From SCQX01 sp035720945 (GTDB lineage Bacteria; Pseudomonadota; Gammaproteobacteria; Burkholderiales; Burkholderiaceae_B): a stretch of 15,068 nt of DNA. The first letter of the stretch is position 1. Each line of letters opens with the position of its first letter. The stretch spans positions 1 to 15,068 of the forward strand of contig DASTNK010000009.1 of the NCBI GenBank assembly GCA_035720945.1, given 5' to 3'. The notes under the pieces were generated by a model, which saw only the letters and a list, made by a program, of their open reading frames with translations, made no database searches and was not told where the DNA came from. The position numbers were made by a program, and so were the translations under genes. Below are positions 6,931 through 14,097 of this stretch, piece by piece.

Positions 6931-6959
6931 GCAAAAAGCCGGCTTCACCGGCTTTTTGC
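6931..6959 (+). terminator. Intrinsic terminator of the rpsF–rplI operon
   Basis: GCAAAAAGCCGG (6931–6942) pairs perfectly over 12 positions with CCGGCTTTTTGC (6948–6959) around a CTTCA loop. The T-run lies in the descending arm and is mirrored by an A-run in the ascending arm, so it could stop transcription from either side. It ends 32 bases before the proposed dnaB start. Confidence 0.9.
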
Positions 6960-6991
6960 ATTTCAACGGTCCACTTTGCGAGGTGCTGGGA

Positions 6992-8377
6992 TTGGAAAGC
7001 GTAGCGAGATTGGGCGGCGATCCGCAACTGGACAGCTTGAGGGTGCCCCCGCATTCAGTCGAGGCCGAACAATCGGTGCTGGGTGGGCTGCTGCTCGACA
7101 ATGCCGCCTGGGATCGGATCACCGATGTCCTGACCGAGGACGATTTCTATCGGTTCGACCACCGCCTGATCTGGCAGCACGTCACACGGTTGATCGGACT
7201 GGCCCGGCCCGCCGACGTGGTCACCGTTCATGAGTCACTCTCCAGCGCGGGCAAGGCTGAAGACACTGGCGGTCTGGCGTACCTGAATGCGCTGGCGCAC
7301 AACACGCCCTCGGCCGCCAACATTCGCCGCTATGCTGAAATCGTTCGCGAGCGGGCGATGCTGCGCAAGCTCATCACGGTGGCCGATGACATCGCGTCCA
7401 CCGCGTTCAATCCGCAGGGCAAAGAGGCGCGCCAATTGCTGGATGAGGCCGAGTCGCGCGTGTTCCAGATCGCCCAGGAAGGCTCCCGCGGGGCCAGCGG
7501 CTTTCAGGAAATCAACCCGTTGCTCAAGTCGGTGGTCGAGCGCATCGATGAGCTCTACCATCGCGAGGGTGACAACGACGTCACGGGCGTGCCCACCGGC
7601 TTTGCCGACCTGGACCGCATGACGTCCGGCCTGCAGCCCGGAGACCTGGTCATCGTGGCCGGGCGGCCGTCCATGGGCAAGACCTCGTTCGCCATGAACA
7701 TCGGGGAGCACGTCGCCATCAACGAGGGTCTCCCCATCGCGGTGTTTTCCATGGAAATGGGGGCTGTGCAGCTCGCGATGCGCATGGTGGGCTCGGTGGG
7801 GATGCTTGACCAGCACCGGATGCGCACTGGCAAGCTGAACAACGATGACTGGCCGCGCCTGACCAGCGCCGTGCAACGGGTGCAGGAAGCGCAAATCTAT
7901 ATCGACGAGACGCCGGCGCTCAACGCCATGGAAGTGCGCGCCCGATCGCGCCGTCTGGCGCGCCAGTGCGGGCAGCTTGGCCTGATCATCATTGACTATA
8001 TGCAACTGATGTCGGCCTCGTCATCGGGCGAGAACCGCGCCACGGAAATCTCTGAAATCAGCCGTTCGCTGAAGAGCTTGGCCAAAGAATTGAATTGCCC
8101 GTTGATGGCCTTGTCGCAGCTCAACCGCAGCCTTGAACAACGCCCCAACAAGCGCCCCGTCATGAGCGACCTGCGCGAGTCGGGCGCCATCGAGCAGGAC
8201 GCCGACTTGATCCTGTTCATCTACCGCGACGAAGTCTACAACCCAGACTCCCCCGACAAAGGCATGGCCGAGATCATCGTCGGCAAGCAGCGTAATGGCC
8301 CCATCGGCACGGTGCGCCTGACGTTCCAGGGGGCCAGTACGAAGTTCCTGAATTATGCGGGCGGGAGTTCGTACTGA
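6992..8377 (+). CDS. dnaB: Replicative DNA helicase DnaB
   Basis: DnaB is the hexameric 5'-3' helicase that unwinds the chromosome ahead of the replisome. The 461-residue product has an N-terminal domain beginning LRVPPHSVEAEQSVLGGLLLD and a RecA-like C-terminal domain with Walker A GRPSMGKTSF (about residues 223–232), Walker B LIIIDYMQLM, and the late SDLRESGAIEQDADLILF. There is no intein. The open frame runs upstream through the terminator, but no ATG gives a sensible start; TTG at 6992 is chosen because GAGG (6980–6983) precedes it by eight bases and the length becomes typical. GTG at 6983 is the alternative. No promoter fits in the 32 bases after the terminator, so expression may depend on partial read-through or on an upstream promoter not recognised here. 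Confidence 0.95.
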   Translation: MESVARLGGDPQLDSLRVPPHSVEAEQSVLGGLLLDNAAWDRITDVLTEDDFYRFDHRLIWQHVTRLIGLARPADVVTVHESLSSAGKAEDTGGLAYLNALAHNTPSAANIRRYAEIVRERAMLRKLITVADDIASTAFNPQGKEARQLLDEAESRVFQIAQEGSRGASGFQEINPLLKSVVERIDELYHREGDNDVTGVPTGFADLDRMTSGLQPGDLVIVAGRPSMGKTSFAMNIGEHVAINEGLPIAVFSMEMGAVQLAMRMVGSVGMLDQHRMRTGKLNNDDWPRLTSAVQRVQEAQIYIDETPALNAMEVRARSRRLARQCGQLGLIIIDYMQLMSASSSGENRATEISEISRSLKSLAKELNCPLMALSQLNRSLEQRPNKRPVMSDLRESGAIEQDADLILFIYRDEVYNPDSPDKGMAEIIVGKQRNGPIGTVRLTFQGASTKFLNYAGGSSY

Positions 8378-8400
8378 GCTGATTCAGTTTCCGGGTGTGC

Positions 8401-8443
8401 CCGCGGAATTGAGCGTGTCGAATCGGCTCAAACAGTACCGCGG
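8401..8443. other. Nested inverted repeat between convergent dnaB and the TMEM175-family gene
   Basis: CCGCGG (8401–8406) can pair with CCGCGG (8438–8443), enclosing TTGAGC (8409–8414) paired with GCTCAA (8426–8431). It falls in the 107-base gap between two genes that converge. Neither strand shows a following T-run, so a role in termination is only a possibility. Confidence 0.35.
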
Positions 8444-8484
8444 CTCATGTTCCACGCCATGGGCATTTCAAAGCCGAAGAGGCA

Positions 8485-9069
8485 TTAATGCGTGGGTCGC
8501 GCCAACTCGCGTTCCACACGCCGGTCGGGGACAAGCCAAAGGCACGCGGTGCCGACATAGAACGCCCCGGACAGCCACGGCGAGATGAACGACGTGATGA
8601 CGCCCAGCACATACAGCACAGGCGATATTCTGCCTTTGATATCGCGTCCGATGGCGCGCGCCAGTGTCGAATCCGGCCCTTGCAGGCAAATGATGCTGCG
8701 TTGCAATATTCCATAGGCGATGGCGCAGCATAATAGGTTGACGCCGTACAGAAACAGGGTGGCCTGGGCGAAATGGTTCTCGCCCATCCAACCGGTCGTG
8801 AATGGCAGCAGCGACAGCCAGAACAGCAGGTGCAGATTGCTCCACAGCACGCCACCGCCGATCTTGTCGGCCAAGTGCAGCATGTGGTGGTGGTTGTTCC
8901 AGTAGACCCCCACGTAGACAAAGCTCAGAACGTAGCTCAGGAAGACGGGGGCGACGTCGAGCAGCGCCCCGAAGGTTGGGGCGTGGGGCACTTTCAATTC
9001 GAGCACCATGATCGTGATGATGATGGCTATCACGCCGTCGCTGAATGCTTCGAGGCGGGTTTTTCCCAT
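8485..9069 (-). CDS. TMEM175-family potassium channel protein (DUF1211)
   Basis: The 194-residue membrane protein starts MGKTRLEAFSDGVIAIIITI, containing the FSDG motif that marks TMEM175/DUF1211 proteins; prokaryotic members are six-helix, tetrameric K+-permeable channels without the usual selectivity filter. Further hydrophobic segments can be seen near residues 37–58, 77–96, 107–124, and two after about 145, fitting six helices. The start at 9069 is preferred over an in-frame ATG at 9123 because it puts the FSDG motif at the expected distance and because a -10-like element (9108–9113) overlaps the longer version. No good Shine–Dalgarno is seen. It lies downstream of, and on the same strand as, the transporter at 9232–10308, with a 162-base gap, and converges with dnaB. 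The channel role is known for the family, not shown here. Confidence 0.88.
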   Translation of the reverse strand: MGKTRLEAFSDGVIAIIITIMVLELKVPHAPTFGALLDVAPVFLSYVLSFVYVGVYWNNHHHMLHLADKIGGGVLWSNLHLLFWLSLLPFTTGWMGENHFAQATLFLYGVNLLCCAIAYGILQRSIICLQGPDSTLARAIGRDIKGRISPVLYVLGVITSFISPWLSGAFYVGTACLWLVPDRRVERELARPTH

Positions 9070-9107
9070 GGTGGGCTTTGCTTGTGTATGAGGAGTTTGG
9101 CTCCACA

Positions 9108-9134
9108 ATTGTACAGGTGGCATCCCTCTGTAAA
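9108..9134 (-). promoter_or_regulatory. Candidate promoter of the TMEM175-family gene
   Basis: On the minus strand TTTACA (9129–9134) and TACAAT (9108–9113) are 15 bases apart, about 32–40 bases upstream of the start at 9069. Each box is close to consensus, but the spacer is two bases short of optimal. Confidence 0.35.
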
Positions 9135-9231
9135 CACGGCATGGCAGGTTCGTGCATGCAGACCAGGGCGCGGGAGCCAGCCAGACACGCAGCGCGCCGG
9201 GCGATCCGGCACGATGCGCGAGGGGCGTCGG

Positions 9232-10308
9232 TCAGCGCTGTTCCAGCCCCTTGCGCAAACGACCCCGTTTCCTCTTGGCAAGTGGTTCGCCGCCGGGAGT
9301 TGATTCCCCATGTGCAGGGTGCCCCCGCTTGGGCTGCGTGACCGGTCGTCGCGCATAGGCACCCGCGATCATGGCGCAAACCACCAATTGAATCTGATGG
9401 AAGATCATCAGGGGCAGCACGATCGCGCCGACGGCGTGGCCAGCGAATAGTATGTTGGCGATGGGGATGCCGCTGCTCAGGCTTTTCTTCGATCCGCAGA
9501 ACAACAGCGTGATGCGGTCCTCCAGCGGGAATTTCAATACCCGGCCCAACATGTGGGTCAGGGCCAGCACGCAGAACAGCAGAGCGAGCAGGATACCCAG
9601 CAGCGCCAGCAGGGCCGACAGAGGGGTGTTCGCCCACAGGCCGCCGACCACGGCCTCTGAAAAAGCCGTGTAGACCACCAGCAGGATGGATCCTTGGTCC
9701 ACGAGTTTCAGGAACTGGCTGTGCCGGGTTACCCAGCGGCCTATCCATGGACGCAGAAGCTGGCCGGCGACGAACGGCAGCAGCAGCTGTTCCATGATTT
9801 TTCCGATGGCGTCGAGCGAGAACACGGTGGAATGGGTCGTGGCCTGGCCCGCCATGACCACTCCAACCAGGAGCGGTGTCAGGAAGACACCCAACAGGCT
9901 AGAGGCCGAGGCGCTGCACACCGCCGCCGACACATTGCCGCGCGCGATGGACGTGAATGCGATGGACGACTGGACGGTGGATGGCAGGCAGCACAGGAAC
10001 AGAATGCCCAGGTACAGATCCCGGGTGACCCACGGCGTGACGAGCGGCCCGATCAGCACACCCAGAATCGGAAACAGCAGGAACGTAGCCGAGAATATCG
10101 CCACGTGCAGGCGCCAGCGCGACATCCCCGCAATCACGGCTTCGCGTGAAAGGCGGGCGCCGTGCAGGAAGAACAGTAGGGCGATGGCGAGGTCGGTGAT
10201 CCAGCCGAATGCGATGGCGCCCGAGCCGTGTGCCGGCAGCAGGCTGGCCAGGACCAGGACAACAAGAAGTTTGACCAGGAAGGGGTCGGGGGAAAAGCGA
10301 AAAGTCAT
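9232..10308 (-). CDS. Bile acid:sodium symporter-like transporter (SLC10A7/YfeH type)
   Basis: The 358-residue product is a polytopic inner-membrane protein of the BASS superfamily, in the SLC10A7/YfeH-like branch. Recognised segments are DLAIALLFFLHGARLSREAV, LYLGILFLCCLPSTVQSSIA, FTSIARGNVSAAVCSASAS, the late LLFCGSKKSLSSGIPIANIL and LPLMIFHQIQLVVCA; about ten hydrophobic segments are present. The transported substrate of bacterial members is not firmly known. Start: the ATG at 10308 lies just before the first membrane segment; in-frame GTG at 10374 and ATG at 10356 would add 16–22 residues and none has a clear Shine–Dalgarno. After the normal end (AYARRP) an extra tail of about 38 residues rich in R, K, G and P follows. 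Gap to pdxA-like upstream gene: 97 bases. Confidence 0.9.
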   Translation of the reverse strand: MTFRFSPDPFLVKLLVVLVLASLLPAHGSGAIAFGWITDLAIALLFFLHGARLSREAVIAGMSRWRLHVAIFSATFLLFPILGVLIGPLVTPWVTRDLYLGILFLCCLPSTVQSSIAFTSIARGNVSAAVCSASASSLLGVFLTPLLVGVVMAGQATTHSTVFSLDAIGKIMEQLLLPFVAGQLLRPWIGRWVTRHSQFLKLVDQGSILLVVYTAFSEAVVGGLWANTPLSALLALLGILLALLFCVLALTHMLGRVLKFPLEDRITLLFCGSKKSLSSGIPIANILFAGHAVGAIVLPLMIFHQIQLVVCAMIAGAYARRPVTQPKRGHPAHGESTPGGEPLAKRKRGRLRKGLEQR

Positions 10309-10405
10309 CTGAGATGAGGTAAGCGCTGGAAAACGAAACCAAACGCATACCCGCATGGGCCGCCAGGTGGCCACGGGGGTGATGCGACGGGAATCCGGGG
10401 GGAAG

Positions 10406-11419
10406 TCAGGCGCGGGCTGGCGCTGAAGTCATGTCGAGCGCTAGATTATAGGCTTCCCGAAGCGAATCGGGGTTGGCCACACCTTGTCCGGCGATGTCGA
10501 AGGCCGTGCCGTGGTCAACGCTGGTGCGCACGAACGGCAGACCGATGGTGACGTTGACGCCGTGGTCCACGCCCAAATACTTGACGGGTATCAGGCCCTG
10601 ATCGTGATACTGAGCGACCACCACGTCGAATTCCCCGTTCCGGGCCCGCATGAAAACCGTGTCGCCGGGCCAGGGGCCACTGGCCTCGATGCCCTCGGTT
10701 CGGGCCTGTGCGATGGCGGGCGCGATGATCTGAATGTCTTCCTGGCCGAAACGCCCGTTCTCGCCGGCGTGGGGGTTGAGTCCCGCGACCGCCACGCGCG
10801 GGGCTACGATGCCGGCTTGGCGGCATGCCTCGTGGGCGAGGCGGATCACGGTCAGCTCGGTTTCAGTGGTGATCAGCGTCGGCACCGCCGAGAGTGGTGC
10901 GTGGATGGTCGCCAGCACAACGCGCAGTTCGCGGTTTGCGAGCATCATGGCGTAGTGCTGCGTGTGCGTGCGTTCGGCGAGGATCTCGGTGTGGCCGGCG
11001 TAATGGATGCCTCCGGCTCCCATGGCTTCTTTGTTCAGGGGGGCGGTGACGATCGCGCGCAGCCGCCCCGCGCTGGCGTCGTCGATGGCCTGGCACAGAT
11101 ATTCGTAGGCGGCCCGTCCGGCGCGTGCGTCCAGCTTGCCAGGCGCCAGGTCGGCTGGTAGAGGAAGCCATCGGTTCACGACCGGTATCACGCCCTTGTC
11201 CGCTGAACCCTCTCCAGGCCCGGCGACGGGACGGACCGTGAGTCGATCCTGCAGCCCAAGACGTTGGATGGTGGTCGACAGTACGCCGGCGTCACCATAG
11301 ACCACGCCCGGGAACGGCAGCCCGGCGTGATAGAGCTTGACAATGATTTCGGGGCCGATGCCCGCCGCATCGCCCAAGGTGATGGCGACGGGGCGGGCGG
11401 GCATGGAGGGAGGGGTCAT
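10406..11419 (-). CDS. pdxA: PdxA-family dehydrogenase (4-hydroxythreonine-4-phosphate or 4-phospho-threonate type)
   Basis: Members oxidise 4-phosphohydroxy-threonine in vitamin B6 synthesis (PdxA) or 4-phospho-threonate in catabolism (PdxA2), with NAD and a divalent metal. The product (337 residues) has the N-terminal VAITLGDAAGIGPEI motif, the substrate region TAPLNKEAM and YAGHTE, and the three histidines expected for metal binding in IHAPLS, LNPHAGE and QYHDQGLIP. The AAG in GDAAGIGPE differs from the common GDPAGIGPE and is a form I associate with PdxA2. The gene is not next to surA or rsmA, the usual partners of biosynthetic pdxA, and no kinase of the threonate pathway is adjacent, so the exact reaction is open. 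ATGs at 11425, 11419 and 11404 are all possible; none has a good Shine–Dalgarno, and a strong hairpin (11430–11459) lies just upstream. Confidence 0.88.
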   Translation of the reverse strand: MTPPSMPARPVAITLGDAAGIGPEIIVKLYHAGLPFPGVVYGDAGVLSTTIQRLGLQDRLTVRPVAGPGEGSADKGVIPVVNRWLPLPADLAPGKLDARAGRAAYEYLCQAIDDASAGRLRAIVTAPLNKEAMGAGGIHYAGHTEILAERTHTQHYAMMLANRELRVVLATIHAPLSAVPTLITTETELTVIRLAHEACRQAGIVAPRVAVAGLNPHAGENGRFGQEDIQIIAPAIAQARTEGIEASGPWPGDTVFMRARNGEFDVVVAQYHDQGLIPVKYLGVDHGVNVTIGLPFVRTSVDHGTAFDIAGQGVANPDSLREAYNLALDMTSAPARA

Positions 11420-11429
11420 GAGCATTGAG

Positions 11430-11459
11430 CGGTGGCGCCGGCGTGAGTGGGCGCCACCG
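11430..11459 (-). other. Ten-pair hairpin between phoH and the pdxA-family gene
   Basis: CGGTGGCGCC (11430–11439) and GGCGCCACCG (11450–11459) are perfect inverted repeats around a ten-base loop. In the leftward transcript the stem ends four bases before the ATG at 11425 and ten before the one at 11419. No U-run follows, so it looks more like a translation-controlling or RNA-stability element than an intrinsic terminator. Confidence 0.7.
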
Positions 11460-11461
11460 TG

Positions 11462-13108
11462 TTACAAGGCCTCGTTGGCATAGTCGGACAGGCGCGAGCG
11501 TTCGCCGCGCTGAAGGGTGACGTGCCCGGCGTGCGGCCACCCCTTGAATCGGTCCACCACATAGGTGAGCCCCGAACTGCCTTCGGTCAGGTAGGGGGTG
11601 TCGATCTGGGCGATGTTTCCCAGGCAGATGATCTTGGTGCCGGGGCCGGCGCGCGTCACCAGGGTTTTCATTTGCTTGGGTGTCAGGTTCTGCGCTTCGT
11701 CGATGATGAGGTATTTGTTCAGGAACGTGCGCCCGCGCATGAAGTTGAGCGACTTGACCTTGATGCGGGAGCGAATGAGCTCCATGGTCGAGTTCTTGGT
11801 CCAGTCGTTGCCCGGTTGCTGCGCGGAGGCGGTGTCCGCGCTGTTGGCGCCGAGGTGCAGGACCTCGAGATTGTCTTCCAGGGCGCCCATCCAGGGCAGC
11901 ATTTTTTCTTCTTCCGTGCCGGGCAGGAACCCGATGTCGTCCCCCACCGGCACCGTGGCCCGGGTGATGATGATTTCGTTGTAGCGTTTGGTCTCCAGCG
12001 TTTGCGTCAGGCCGGCTGCCAGCGCCAGCAGTGTCTTGCCGGTCCCCGCCTGGCCAAGCAGCGAGACGAAATCGCATTCAGGATTCATGAGCAGGTTCAG
12101 GGCGAAGTTCTGTTCCCGATTGCGCGCCGTGATGCCCCAGACGTTGTTCTTGCCGTGGCTGTAGTCGCGCAGCGTGGCCAGTACGGCGCTCTTGCCGTTG
12201 ACCTCGCGCACTTGCGCGTACAGGGGCAGGTCACCCTCGAAATAGACGAATTCGTTGACGATGAATTCTGCGCACAGCGGGCCCTTGACGCGGTAGAACG
12301 TGGTGCCCCCTTGTTGCCAGGATTCGACATCCTTGCCGTGGCGGGTCCAGAAGTTCTCCGGCAGCGCCATGGCGCCCTCGTACAGCAGGTCGGAGTCGTC
12401 GAGGACATGGTCGTTGTAATAGTCCTCGGCGTGCAGGCCCAGTGCGCGCGCCTTGAGCCGCATGTTGATGTCCTTGGACACCAGGATGACGTCGCGCTTC
12501 GCGTATTGGCCCTGCAGGGCGTGCACGACGGTCAGGATGGCGTTGTCCGCCTTCCCCACGGGCAGTTCGATGGGCAGCGATGCGTGGATGGCGGTGGTCT
12601 GGAAGTGCAGGGTGCCCAGCGCCTCGACGTTCCCGGCCGAATCGAGCTCCACCCCTTTTTCGAGGCTGGTGGAACCCGCGACCAGGCTGTCGAGGTAGCG
12701 GCTGACCTGGCGCGCGTTGCGGGCCACTTCCGACATGCCTTTTTTCTGATGGTCGAGCTCTTCGAGCACGATCATGGGCAGGAAGATGTCGTGTTCCTCG
12801 AACTTGAACAGGGAACTGGAGTCGTGCAGCAGCACATTCGTGTCGAGCACGAACAGCTTGCGCCGGGAAGACGCCAGGCGCGTCTTGCGGCGTCGCGGGG
12901 AGGCCACGACGGCCAGGCGCGGCGTGACGGTTGGTTTTCCTGGGCGGACGGTGGGGGCCTCGGCCGTTTTGCCTGTGGGCTCGGTGTTTCCGGGCGTTGG
13001 TGTCGCGATCGGTTCCAGGAGGGGGGCGCTTGCTTCAGGCATGGCCTCCGCCACAGCGGCGGACTGGATGGATCCGCCCATTCGGGTGGGGAGCGAAGGT
13101 AGGGGCAT
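11462..13108 (-). CDS. phoH: PIN domain–PhoH family ATPase
   Basis: The 548-residue protein joins an N-terminal PIN-like ribonuclease domain to a C-terminal PhoH P-loop ATPase, the PhoH2-type arrangement linked elsewhere to RNA unwinding and cleavage. In order: a proline/alanine/threonine-rich, probably disordered N-terminal stretch of about 80 residues with a basic cluster; the PIN core KLFVLDTNVLLHD with catalytic-type D89 and FLPMIVLEELD; the later PIN acidic pair around KADNAIL and VSKDINMRLKA; then PhoH with Walker A GQAGTGKT (about residue 352) and Walker B YLIIDEAQNLTPKQMK. The ATG at 13108 is chosen for AGGAG nine bases upstream and because the 47-residue longer frame would overrun bcp. 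It follows bcp by 49 bases and is 42 bases from the pdxA-family gene. Its physiological RNA target is unknown. Confidence 0.93.
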   Translation of the reverse strand: MPLPSLPTRMGGSIQSAAVAEAMPEASAPLLEPIATPTPGNTEPTGKTAEAPTVRPGKPTVTPRLAVVASPRRRKTRLASSRRKLFVLDTNVLLHDSSSLFKFEEHDIFLPMIVLEELDHQKKGMSEVARNARQVSRYLDSLVAGSTSLEKGVELDSAGNVEALGTLHFQTTAIHASLPIELPVGKADNAILTVVHALQGQYAKRDVILVSKDINMRLKARALGLHAEDYYNDHVLDDSDLLYEGAMALPENFWTRHGKDVESWQQGGTTFYRVKGPLCAEFIVNEFVYFEGDLPLYAQVREVNGKSAVLATLRDYSHGKNNVWGITARNREQNFALNLLMNPECDFVSLLGQAGTGKTLLALAAGLTQTLETKRYNEIIITRATVPVGDDIGFLPGTEEEKMLPWMGALEDNLEVLHLGANSADTASAQQPGNDWTKNSTMELIRSRIKVKSLNFMRGRTFLNKYLIIDEAQNLTPKQMKTLVTRAGPGTKIICLGNIAQIDTPYLTEGSSGLTYVVDRFKGWPHAGHVTLQRGERSRLSDYANEAL

Positions 13109-13157
13109 ACGGGAAGGCTCCTGGCAGAGGGATGGTCTGGGTCGGGGATGGTGTCGG

Positions 13158-13625
13158 TCAGGCGATGCCGTGCACCGCCTGAAGCACCTCGTCGACATGG
13201 CCCGGAACACGCAAGCCACGCCATTCCTGGACGAGAATGCCATGGGCATCGATGAGAAACGTGCTGCGCTCGATGCCGCGGACTTGCCGCCCGTACATGT
13301 TCTTGAGCTTGATGACGCCGAACATCTGGCAGAGGGCTTCTTCGGTGTCGGCGATCAGCGGGAAGGGCAGATTCTGCTTCTCGGTGAAATTCAGGTGGGA
13401 TTTCAGGGAGTCGCGCGAGACGCCGATGATCTGGCAGCGGGCCGAGACGTAATCCTGATAACGATCGCGGAAATTCTGGGCTTCGGTGGTGCAGCCGGGG
13501 GTGTTGTCCTTGGGGTAGAAATACAGCACGGCCCGGTTGCCTTTGAGCGACGCGGTGCTGATGTCGCCCTGGGTGCTCTGGGCGGAAAAGGCGGGTAGGG
13601 ATTTTCCTATGGCTGCCAGACTCAT
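13158..13625 (-). CDS. bcp: Peroxiredoxin of the Bcp/PrxQ type
   Basis: Bcp-type peroxiredoxins reduce hydrogen peroxide and organic hydroperoxides in the cytoplasm. The 155-residue product has the active-site motif YPKDNTPGCTTEA, with peroxidatic C45 and the supporting T42 and P38, followed by R at the far side of the core. The resolving cysteine that many family members have five residues later is replaced by Q50; two other cysteines, C64 and C99, are present. It may therefore act as a 1-Cys enzyme, or use C99. Its ATG overlaps the stop of the upstream Mth938-like gene by four bases (ATGA), which implies translational coupling, and phoH follows after 49 bases. The start is fixed by that overlap and normal family length. 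Confidence 0.93.
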   Translation of the reverse strand: MSLAAIGKSLPAFSAQSTQGDISTASLKGNRAVLYFYPKDNTPGCTTEAQNFRDRYQDYVSARCQIIGVSRDSLKSHLNFTEKQNLPFPLIADTEEALCQMFGVIKLKNMYGRQVRGIERSTFLIDAHGILVQEWRGLRVPGHVDEVLQAVHGIA

Positions 13626-14074
13626 TGTTGCGTTTCCTCGTGCGGGAGCAGCGCCACGACGACGTGACGCCCCTCGGCCATCAAGATGTTGTAGGTGCGT
13701 GCCGCCGCCTGGGTGGTCATGGCCTCGACGCCGATGCCCAGGCGCGTCAGGGTTCGGACGGCGTCGGGGGCAAGGAACCGTTGCGTCAGTCCGGTGCCGA
13801 CCAGAATGACTTCCGGCGCGTTGTCGGGCTTGGCTGGCGCCGCGTCGGCATCGAGGAACGCCAGGGGATCGCTCCCGCTTTCGTTCAGACCGGCGATCTT
13901 CTTGAGCAATGCCTCGGTGAAGTCGGCCGCACAGGTGGCTTCAAGGGGAGTGACCGCGCCATCTGGAGCGAAATAGACAGCATGTTCGTAGTGCACGGCA
14001 TTGATTTCGACGTAGCCCTGGCCGTAGGCCGTGACGGTGTTGAGCGTGGGATTTGATTCGGATTGCAGCAGCAC
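13622..14074 (-). CDS. Mth938-like domain protein (DUF498 family)
   Basis: The 150-residue product resembles the Mth938/NDUFAF3-like family: NTVTAYGQGYVEIN near the start, then APEVILVGTG-type and LTRLGIGVEAMTTQAAARTYNIL segments. The biochemical function of bacterial members is not established; the eukaryotic relative NDUFAF3 assists respiratory complex I assembly. The start is a GTG at 14074: it gives the family's usual N-terminus about ten residues before NTVTAYG and is preceded by a GGGGG run; the frame stays open upstream to 14269, but that stretch lacks family similarity and lies in the promoter region. An insertion of about 20 residues (ESGSDPLAFLDADAAPAKPD) makes the protein longer than the usual ~125. 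The stop overlaps the bcp start by four bases. Confidence 0.85.
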   Translation of the reverse strand: MLLQSESNPTLNTVTAYGQGYVEINAVHYEHAVYFAPDGAVTPLEATCAADFTEALLKKIAGLNESGSDPLAFLDADAAPAKPDNAPEVILVGTGLTQRFLAPDAVRTLTRLGIGVEAMTTQAAARTYNILMAEGRHVVVALLPHEETQQ

Positions 14075-14097
14075 ATGAGCCCCCAATAGTCCTCTGC

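Noticed and set aside
5971..7122. 383-codon open frame opposite rpsR, rplI and the start of dnaB
   Set aside because: It spans several confirmed genes and the terminator hairpin, so it cannot be one real gene; it reflects GC-rich codon structure.
9192..9219. Inverted repeat GCCGG/CCGGC after the transporter stop codon
   Set aside because: Five-pair stem without a U-run on either strand; such repeats are expected by chance at this GC content, so it is not reported as a terminator.
8468..9748. 426-codon minus-strand frame across the TMEM175-family gene and the neighbouring transporter
   Set aside because: It runs in a different frame through two membrane proteins with clear family motifs and its translation is low-complexity and unlike any known domain.
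11447..13102. 551-codon open frame on the plus strand opposite phoH
   Set aside because: It is a shadow of the phoH codons in a GC-rich genome. Its translation has no recognisable domains, and the minus-strand product has clear PIN and PhoH motifs.
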